Positions 7,935 to 12,969 of a stretch of DNA of 12,969 nucleotides are shown one piece after another (position 1 is the first letter of the stretch; every line of letters begins with the position of its first letter). The position numbers and the translations under genes were made by a program. Source of the stretch: Alphaproteobacteria bacterium (GTDB lineage: Bacteria; Pseudomonadota; Alphaproteobacteria; Rhizobiales; Xanthobacteraceae); assembly GCA_005884465.1 (NCBI GenBank), contig VAZH01000169.1, positions 1 to 12,969 of the forward strand, written 5' to 3'. The notes below the pieces were generated by a model. The model did not search any database. It had not been told where the DNA came from and worked only from the letters and a program-made list of their open reading frames with translations.

Positions 7935-9014
7935 CTAAATATGATCGTAATCGACCACGACCTTGTCCGAGATCGGGCGCGCCTGGCAGGTGAGGATGAA
8001 CCCTGCGTTGAGCTCCCACGGCTCCAGCGAATAGTTCACCTCCATCTGCGCCTCGCCCTCGACCAGCTTGGCGCGGCAGGTCGAGCACATCCCGCCCTTG
8101 CAGGCGAACGGCAAATCCATGCCGGCGCGCAGCGCCGCATCGAGAATGGCCTCGCCCTCGGCGACCGGCACCTCGCGGCGCTTGCCGTCGATGATCAGCG
8201 CGGCAACGGCCTTCGGCGGCGCGCTTGCCGGCACGAAAGTCTTGGGGCGCGGCTTGCCGCCGAGTCCTGAGACAAAACGCTCGACGTGAATGCGGTCTGC
8301 TGAGATGCCAAGGTCGCGGCAGGTCGCCTCGATGTCCTCGCTCATGCCGGTGGGACCACAGATGAAGACGTGATCGACGCTTGCCGCCGGGATCAGCGAA
8401 CGCAACAGCACCCGCACCTTCTCGCCATCAAGCCTTCCGTGCAGGATCGGGATGTCCTGCTCTTCGCCCGAGATCACATGGAACAGGGAAAGCCGCTCGA
8501 TGAAGCGGTCCTTGAGTTCTTCCAGTGCCTCGAGAAACAACATGCCGCTGGTCGAGCGATTGCCGTAGAACAAAAAGAATCGACTGTCCGGCTCGCGCGC
8601 CAGCACGCCTTTTATGATCGACAGGATCGGCGTGATCCCGGAGCCGGCGGCGAAGCCGACATAGACGCGCGCCTCGCCGGGCGCGGGCGCGATACCGAAG
8701 CGGCCGGTCGGTGTCATGACGTCGAGTTCGTCGCCTGGTTTCAGCTCATCGGCGGCCCAAATCGAGAACGTGCCGCCATCGACCTTCTTCACGGCAATTC
8801 GCAATTCGCCGTCATCGGGGCCGGAGCAGATCGAATAGGAGCGGCGCACTTCCTCGCCGTCCATCGTCGTGCGCAGGGTCAGGTACTGTCCGGGCGCAAA
8901 ACGGTAGTCGTCCGCAAGCTCCCTCGGAATTGCAAAGGTCAACGACACCGCGTCGGCGGATTCGCGGCGTAGATCGTTCACGGCGAGGCGATGAAATTTT
9001 GGTACGTGCGACAT
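7935..9014 (-). CDS. paaE: PaaE, reductase subunit of phenylacetyl-CoA 1,2-epoxidase
   Basis: PaaE passes electrons from NAD(P)H through FAD and a 2Fe-2S centre to the PaaABC oxygenase. The 359-residue product has the expected three parts: FAD-binding barrel with RSYS at 58-61, nucleotide-binding domain with GFAAGSGITP at 120-129 and the CGP motif (ICGPTGM), and a C-terminal plant-type ferredoxin domain with cluster ligands Cys305, Cys310, Cys313 and Cys343 (CKGGMCSTC ... LTC). All motifs are intact. The start ATG at 9014 follows GAGGG. It is the last gene of the - unit, separated from paaD by a 200-base gap that holds repeat copy 2. It is convergent with the amidase gene. Confidence 0.96.
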   Translation of the reverse strand: MSHVPKFHRLAVNDLRRESADAVSLTFAIPRELADDYRFAPGQYLTLRTTMDGEEVRRSYSICSGPDDGELRIAVKKVDGGTFSIWAADELKPGDELDVMTPTGRFGIAPAPGEARVYVGFAAGSGITPILSIIKGVLAREPDSRFFLFYGNRSTSGMLFLEALEELKDRFIERLSLFHVISGEEQDIPILHGRLDGEKVRVLLRSLIPAASVDHVFICGPTGMSEDIEATCRDLGISADRIHVERFVSGLGGKPRPKTFVPASAPPKAVAALIIDGKRREVPVAEGEAILDAALRAGMDLPFACKGGMCSTCRAKLVEGEAQMEVNYSLEPWELNAGFILTCQARPISDKVVVDYDHI

Positions 9015-9033
9015 TAAGCCCTCATCTGCAATC

Positions 9034-9211
9034 CGTCATCCTGAGGTGCGAGCCAACGGGTCCGCGCCAACGGGTCGCGCGAATGCGCGCCCGATGACAG
9101 GCGCCGCGCGGCCCGATGACAGGCTCCGCGAGCCTCGAAGGATGAAAACACGGTGATTGTCCGCCAGCACCCTTCGACGCCTCCGCTTCGCTACGGCACC
9201 TCAGGGTGACG
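9034..9211. repeat. Palindromic repeat copy 2 (cgtcatcctgaggtgc family) with the same nested module inverted
   Basis: The outer arms are cgtcatcctgaggtgc (9034-9049) and gcacctcagggtgacg (9196-9211), 16 bases with one mismatch. An inner pair, cctcgaaggatg (9133-9144) and cacccttcgacg (9168-9179), has two mismatches. These arms belong to a different repeat family from copies 1 and 3. Nevertheless, 9048-9131 is the reverse complement of the module at 7839-7922 in copy 1, with 82 of 84 bases identical. The element fills the gap between paaD and paaE inside the operon and runs to within four bases of the paaD stop. Confidence 0.85.
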
Positions 9212-9214
9212 ATC

Positions 9215-9721
9215 TCAATGACATTTGAAGTAGTCGAACGGTTCGCGGCAGCTTTTGCAGCGCCACAGCGCCTTGCAGGAGGTCGAACCGAATTCCGATA
9301 GCAGCTCAGTGCCGATTGAACCGCATTGCGGACAGGCCACCTGCTCTACGCCGAACAACGCGCGGCGGGAACTCGCCGCTTGAGGCGGCGCGATGCCGTA
9401 CTCCCGGAGCTTGCGGCGGCCGTCTTCGCTCATCCAGTCGGTGGTCCAGGCCGGCGCCAGCACGGTGCGCACCTTTGGATGACGAAAACCATCGCGCTCT
9501 AGCGCCAGCTCGATTTCGAGGCCGATCATGTTCATCGCGGGACAGCCGGAATAGGTCGGCGTGATCGCGACCTCGACGCAGCCGTCGTCGTTGATCGCGA
9601 CGTCGCGGAGCACACCGAGATCGGCGATGGTCAAAACCGGGATTTCCGGATCGACCACTGCCGCCGCTGCGTCCCACGCGCGCTGCCGCAACTCGGCATC
9701 GTTGAGCACAGCGGTCACCAT
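9215..9721 (-). CDS. paaD: PaaD, MIP18/DUF59-type maturation factor of the phenylacetyl-CoA epoxidase
   Basis: The 168-residue product has an N-terminal DUF59 (MIP18) domain, with VVDPEIPVLTIADLGVLRD at 22-40 and the conserved TYSGCPAM (Cys60). A C-terminal metal-binding tail carries Cys130, Cys133, Cys149, Cys155, Cys158 and Cys167 (CPQC ... SC ... CKSC). PaaD is needed for epoxidase activity, probably for iron-sulfur or di-iron assembly, but is not part of the purified oxygenase. I chose ATG 9721, which follows AGGTG and overlaps the paaC stop as ATGGTGA, implying translational coupling. The much longer open frame to 10501 is only a shadow over paaC. Confidence 0.94.
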   Translation of the reverse strand: MVTAVLNDAELRQRAWDAAAAVVDPEIPVLTIADLGVLRDVAINDDGCVEVAITPTYSGCPAMNMIGLEIELALERDGFRHPKVRTVLAPAWTTDWMSEDGRRKLREYGIAPPQAASSRRALFGVEQVACPQCGSIGTELLSEFGSTSCKALWRCKSCREPFDYFKCH

Positions 9722-10491
9722 GTCACACCTGGAAACGTCCGCTGCATCGATTGCAGTTCGCTGAGCAGGTGGCCAAGATGCTCGCTGTGCCGGCCGCTGC
9801 GGCCACCCTGCTGCATCCAGTCGCTTTTCGGCAGAACCAGCGTCGCTTCGCTCACGATGGACAAAACCGTCTTGAGCCATTGCGAATGCAAGGTCGCAGG
9901 ATCGACGGCGATGCCGGCATCGATCAAAGCGCGCTCGCCGTCGTCGACCTGAAACATCTCGCCCGTAAAAGCCCAGAGATCGTCGATCGCGGTCTGAGCG
10001 CGGGCGTGGCTCTCCTCGGTACCGTCGCCGAGCCGCAAAATCCATTCCGACGAATGCCGCAGATGATAGGCGCTTTCCTTCTCGGATTTTGCCGCGATCG
10101 CCGCCAGCATCGCGTCGCTCGACTTCATCATCGCGCGCCAATAGAGGTCCGCGAAAGCCGCATAGAAGAACTGCCGCACCATGGTGTGCGCGAAGTCGCC
10201 GTTCGGCTGCTCCAGCAGCAGGAGATTGCGATACTGCCTGACGTCGCGCAGGTAGGCGAACTTGTCTTCGTCGTTGCCTTTGCCTTCGACCTTTGCCGCG
10301 TAGCTGTACAGCTCGCGCGCCTGTCCCAGCAGATCGAGGCCCATATTGGCGAGCGCCATGTCCTCTTCCAGCATCGGCGCGTGGCCGCACCATTCCGACA
10401 GCCGGTGCCCCAGGATCAGCGCATCGTCGGCGCGGCGCAGCGTGTACAGCACCAGCGGTGTCTCGGAGACCTGGATCGAGGCAACAGCCAT
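9715..10491 (-). CDS. paaC: PaaC, structural subunit of phenylacetyl-CoA 1,2-epoxidase
   Basis: PaaC is the ferritin-like subunit that pairs with PaaA to form the oxygenase core; in known complexes it is structural and does not hold the di-iron centre. The product of 258 residues shows the family stretches LGHRLSEWCGHAPMLEEDMALANMGLD (about 27-53), NGDFAHTMVRQFFY and KEsAYHLRHSSEWILRLGDGTEESH. I start at ATG 10491 with GGTGA upstream; TTG 10497 is an alternative that adds two residues. The gene overlaps paaD by seven bases, and 184 bases carrying repeat copy 3 separate it from paaB. No lesion is visible. Confidence 0.95.
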   Translation of the reverse strand: MAVASIQVSETPLVLYTLRRADDALILGHRLSEWCGHAPMLEEDMALANMGLDLLGQARELYSYAAKVEGKGNDEDKFAYLRDVRQYRNLLLLEQPNGDFAHTMVRQFFYAAFADLYWRAMMKSSDAMLAAIAAKSEKESAYHLRHSSEWILRLGDGTEESHARAQTAIDDLWAFTGEMFQVDDGERALIDAGIAVDPATLHSQWLKTVLSIVSEATLVLPKSDWMQQGGRSGRHSEHLGHLLSELQSMQRTFPGVTW

Positions 10492-10514
10492 GTTCAATCA
10501 CCTGCTTGCACGGT

Positions 10515-10632
10515 CGTCATTGCGAGGAGCGGAGCGACGAAGCAATCCATACTTGCCTTGTGGCTCTGTGGATTGCTTCGCGGAGCCTGTCATCGGGCGC
10601 GCACTCGCGCGACCCGTTGGCTCGCAATGACG
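10515..10632. repeat. Palindromic repeat copy 3 (cgtcattgcgag family) with a single hairpin module
   Basis: The outer arms cgtcattgcgag (10515-10526) and ctcgcaatgacg (10621-10632) are perfect, as is the inner pair cgaagcaatcca (10538-10549) and tggattgcttcg (10569-10580). This copy has the short form of the GC-rich module (about 10579-10622): one cctgtcatcggg and one gacccgttgg around a gcgcg-cact-cgcgc hairpin. It lies inside the operon between paaB and paaC, so it should be transcribed and would fold strongly in the mRNA. Confidence 0.88.
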
Positions 10633-10675
10633 ATTTAGTCCCTTTCGAAACGCACCTCGCCATGAGGGTTAACGG

Positions 10676-10966
10676 TCACATGTGCCCGACTTCGTCAGGC
10701 ACGTCATAAAATGTCGGATGGCGGTAAATCTTGGATTCTGCCGGCTCGAACATCATGCCCTTCTCGGCAGGATCGGATGCGGTGATCGCGCTCGATGGCA
10801 CCACCCAGATCGACAAGCCCTCACCGCGGCGGGTGTAGATGTCGCGCGCGGCCTGCAGCGCCAGCGTCGCATCACTGGCATGCAGCGAGCCGACGTGCTT
10901 ATGCGCAAGTCCGTTGCGGCTGCGGATAAAGACTTCCCACAGCGGCGTGTTCGGCGTGGCCATCAT
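10676..10966 (-). CDS. paaB: PaaB, small subunit of phenylacetyl-CoA 1,2-epoxidase
   Basis: PaaB bridges the PaaAC heterodimers in the epoxidase complex. The 96-residue product is almost the same length as E. coli PaaB (95) and keeps its signatures: PLWEVFIRSRNGLAHKHVGS at the N-terminus, ARDIYTRRGEG, SIWVVPSS and the ending ESKIYRHPTFYDVPDEVGHM (about 77-96). Two ATG codons stand in tandem (10966 and 10963). The GGAG just upstream is three bases from the first and six from the second, so the second is probably the one used. The gene lies 15 bases after paaA in the same direction. Confidence 0.95.
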   Translation of the reverse strand: MMATPNTPLWEVFIRSRNGLAHKHVGSLHASDATLALQAARDIYTRRGEGLSIWVVPSSAITASDPAEKGMMFEPAESKIYRHPTFYDVPDEVGHM

Positions 10967-10981
10967 GAGCTCCCTGAATTC

Positions 10982-11961
10982 TTATGCGGCTTGTGCCGCC
11001 TGCCTTTGCTTGCGCTTTTCGGCATAGGCCTGCGCGGCCTCGCGCACCCAGGCGCCCTCGTCATGCGCCTTGCGCCGCGCCGCAAGCCGGTCGCGGTTGC
11101 ACGGGCCGTTGCCGGCCAGCACCTGCTTGAATTCGTTCCAGTCGATTTCGCTGTATTCCCAGTGCCCCGTCGTCTCGTTCTGCTTCATGCCGGGATCGGG
11201 AATCGAAAGCCCCAGATATTGCGCCTGCGGCACCGTCGCATCGACGAATTTCTGCCGCAGCTCGTCATTGGAGAAGCGCTTGATCTTCCATTTGGTCGAG
11301 GTGTCGCTGTGCTGGCTGGCCTGGTCGGGCGGTCCGAACATCATCAGCACCGGCCACCACCAGCGATCGAGCGCGTTCTGCGCCATCGCCTTTTGCTCTT
11401 CGGAGCCGCGTGCCAGCGTCATCATGATCTCGAAACCCTGGCGCTGGTGAAAGGATTCCTCCTTGCAGACGCGGATCATCGCGCGCGCATAGGGACCGTA
11501 GGAACAACGACACAGCGGGATCTGGTTCATGATCGCGGCGCCGTCGACGAGCCAGCCGATCGCGCCGATGTCGGCCCAGGTCAGCGTCGGATAGTTGAAG
11601 ATCGAAGAATACTTTGCTTTGCCGGCCAGCATCAGGTCGACCAGCTCTTCGCGTGAGGCGCCGAGCGTCTCGGCCGCGGCATAGAGATAAAGCCCGTGGC
11701 CGCACTCGTCCTGCACTTTGGCCAAGAGCGCCGCCTTGCGGCGCAATGACGGCGCGCGCGTGATCCAGTTGCCCTCCGGCAGCATGCCGACGATTTCGGA
11801 ATGCGCATGCTGCGAAATCTGCCGCGTCAGGCCGCGGGCATCCAGTCGTTGGGTTCGATGCGCTCTTCGGCGTCGATACGCGCCTGAAACTGCGCCGCGC
11901 GCGCGGCGTCCTCGATATGGCGGTCTTCGGCTTCGGAGGTGTTGAGCGCCTGGGTATACAT
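10982..11961 (-). pseudogene. paaA: paaA, catalytic subunit of phenylacetyl-CoA 1,2-epoxidase, disrupted by an apparent 13-nt deletion
   Basis: PaaA is the di-iron oxygenase subunit that epoxidises phenylacetyl-CoA. ATG 11961 follows GGGAG and opens a frame of 44 codons ending EPNDWMPAA, then TGA (11829-11827). The rest of the protein, beginning [16 protein letters not shown], continues in another frame from CTG 11830 to the stop at 10982. E. coli PaaA has AYRKTL between these parts, so four residues plus one base (13 nt) appear to be missing. All di-iron ligands lie after the break and are intact: Glu in HSEIVG (codon at 11797), E-x-x-H in DECGH (11707 and 11698) and E-x-x-H in EESFH (11458 and 11449). 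The first downstream ATG in that frame (11785) is past the first ligand, so reinitiation would not rescue the enzyme. Without the lesion it would be about 330 residues, a usual length. An assembly error remains possible. Confidence 0.87.
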
Positions 11962-12037
11962 GGCCGATCTCCCAAGGGGGCGACACCAACATATAACAAA
12001 AATTATGAAATTCAAGCTGTTTTTGTAACATAAAGGA
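11962..12037 (-). promoter_or_regulatory. AT-rich paaA promoter region with candidate operator
   Basis: The 76 bases between the paaX stop and the paaA start are strongly AT-rich in a GC-rich setting. On the - strand TTGAAT (12015-12010) and TATGTT (11993-11988), 16 bases apart, make a plausible -35/-10 pair. An inverted repeat ACAAAAA (12026-12020) / TTTTTGT (12002-11996), with 17 bases between arms, overlaps both elements; extended to 13-base arms it still pairs at 10 positions. A repressor bound there would block the promoter. PaaX, encoded directly upstream, is the obvious candidate, but this is inference. Confidence 0.5.
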
Positions 12038-12904
12038 CTAATCGCCGAACCGGCGCGCCAACTCCCGGCCAGCCTTCGGCAAGGGTCCGGCTTCGTTGCT
12101 TCCGTACCGGTCAAGCCATTGTTCGGACGCCGTAAGCAGCCCGCGATAGATCTCGCCGCAGAGCCCGCGGGCCGCCTGTCCCGGCCAATCGGCGGGCAGC
12201 AGAGCCGTCGGCAACAGCGGATCGCGCAGCACCACCCGCCGGTAATAATGGATCAGCAAGATCCGCGCGGTAAAGGCGTCGGCATCCGCGAGGGGTTCGC
12301 GGCGGGCAATCCAGCCTCGCAGCGGCTCAAAGGTTTTCATGAATTTCAGATAGGCATCAGCGGTGCGATGCAGCGGCCAGCTCTCGCTGAGCAAGCGTCG
12401 GCCGCTCTCGTCCTCGGCGGAGACTTCCAGACGGATCGCGGTGGCCGCTTCCTCCGGAATCGGGACACCCGAAGGCGCGATCCATACGCCCGGCAGCGGG
12501 CTGCCAAAGCCGGCATTTTTCAGCGCCTCGCGGGACGCGTCGCGATCCACGCTATTGCCGATCAGCAGCAGCTCAAAGCGTCCGGTCCAGCCCGATGGCG
12601 GCGGATCATAGATATGTTTGGTCGCGGCATCGAAGGTTAGCCGTCCGCTCTTTGCCAGCCGATAAAAACTGTTGCGGCCGACCTTGTTGCGCTCGAGCCA
12701 GGCGTCGGCCGCCAGCCGCGACATCGCCGTGCGCACCACGCCGCTGTCGATGTCGAGTGCCTTAAAAAACTCCAGCAGCGTGCCTAGCCAGACCGAGCCG
12801 CCCCGCGGCACGATGGCATCGCCGAACACCGTGATGACGATGGAGCCGGTGCGCGAGGGCTCGCGCTTGAGCTGTTCGATGATGCGGGCAAGCGGATGCG
12901 CCAT
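12038..12904 (-). CDS. paaX: PaaX family transcriptional regulator
   Basis: In E. coli PaaX represses paa genes and is released by phenylacetyl-CoA. This 288-residue product has the PaaX layout: an N-terminal winged helix (about residues 20-90, with SVWLGTLLEFFKALDIDSGVVRTAMSRL and the wing-like NKVGRNSFYRL), a central domain beginning about WTGRFELLLIGN, and the C-terminal PaaX domain with the family's typical RILLIHYYRRVVLRDPLLPTALLP. The start is ATG 12904; TTG 12910 is an in-frame alternative, and neither has a clear ribosome site. The gene lies directly upstream of paaA in the same direction, unlike E. coli where paaX is at the far end. It may therefore be co-transcribed or control the AT-rich region before paaA. 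It looks intact. Confidence 0.92.
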   Translation of the reverse strand: MAHPLARIIEQLKREPSRTGSIVITVFGDAIVPRGGSVWLGTLLEFFKALDIDSGVVRTAMSRLAADAWLERNKVGRNSFYRLAKSGRLTFDAATKHIYDPPPSGWTGRFELLLIGNSVDRDASREALKNAGFGSPLPGVWIAPSGVPIPEEAATAIRLEVSAEDESGRRLLSESWPLHRTADAYLKFMKTFEPLRGWIARREPLADADAFTARILLIHYYRRVVLRDPLLPTALLPADWPGQAARGLCGEIYRGLLTASEQWLDRYGSNEAGPLPKAGRELARRFGD

Positions 12905-12969
12905 GCGCAACGCATAGCGCGTTTGGCCGATTCATGAAAACGCCGTGCGGGCATCTCCCTCTCCCGTCC
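12905..12969. other. Short end region upstream of paaX
   Basis: These last 65 bases lie upstream of paaX and end with the window. I see no gene, no clear ribosome site for paaX and no copy of the AT-rich inverted repeat found before paaA. The paaX promoter may lie partly beyond the window. Confidence 0.3.

Noticed and set aside
9215..10501. A 428-codon open frame that could be read as a long PaaD fusion
   Set aside because: Only the last 168 codons match PaaD; the upstream part is arginine-rich shadow sequence over paaC in another frame, and a good ATG with ribosome site exists at 9721.
7771..10632. CRISPR array
   Set aside because: The three repeats are over 1 kb apart, palindromic and different in length, with genes between them and no regular spacers.
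11820..11835. Programmed ribosomal frameshift in paaA
   Set aside because: A -1 slip at GCC would join the frames, but there is no slippery heptamer and the conserved YRKT would still be missing, so a deletion explains the site better.
10982..12031. A 349-codon open frame that could be taken as full-length PaaA
   Set aside because: Its first 70 or so residues are out-of-frame shadow of the real PaaA N-terminus and the promoter region, starting at a TTG inside the AT-rich gap. The true N-terminus (MYTQALN...) is in another frame from 11961.

Overview
The window looks like chromosomal DNA of a high-GC alphaproteobacterium of the Bradyrhizobium/Rhodopseudomonas type. The GC-rich codon use, the gene families and the palindromic intergenic repeats (arms cgtcattgcgag / ctcgcaatgacg and a 'cgtcatcctgaggtgc' family) all suggest this. 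The taxon is an inference; there is no rRNA or marker gene here.

Left part (1-4163). The window opens inside a KgtP-like MFS (MHS family) dicarboxylate/H+ symporter gene. A cytoplasmic sulfite-oxidase-like molybdopterin oxidoreductase gene follows it and is broken by a one-base insertion near 1331. Next come a bifunctional alpha/beta-hydrolase-OsmC fusion gene on the + strand and, convergent with it, a zinc-free quinone-oxidoreductase-like MDR gene.

Right part (4363-12904): phenylacetate catabolism in two convergent transcription units. The + unit is paaI (thioesterase), paaK (phenylacetate-CoA ligase) and a Tat-exported amidase that could feed the pathway by releasing an arylacetate from its amide. 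The - unit, read from the right end, is paaX (regulator), paaA, paaB, paaC, paaD and paaE, which encode the phenylacetyl-CoA 1,2-epoxidase, its reductase and the PaaD maturation factor. PaaK makes phenylacetyl-CoA, PaaABCE epoxidises it, and PaaI removes CoA from dead-end esters. The later genes (paaG, paaZ, paaF, paaH, paaJ) are not in the window.

Two points stand out. First, paaA, the catalytic oxygenase subunit, is out of frame: after 44 codons a TGA interrupts it, exactly where four conserved residues (YRKT) plus one base, 13 nt in all, seem to be missing. As given, the sequence would not make an epoxidase although every partner gene is intact. Second, every large gap in the paa region (amidase/paaE, paaE/paaD, paaC/paaB) is filled by a palindromic repeat. 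The three repeats carry a shared GC-rich hairpin module inserted into two different repeat families and in both orientations. The two 84-nt copies differ at only two bases, and those two changes are compensatory (G:C in one copy, C:G in the other), which is direct evidence that folding matters or mattered.
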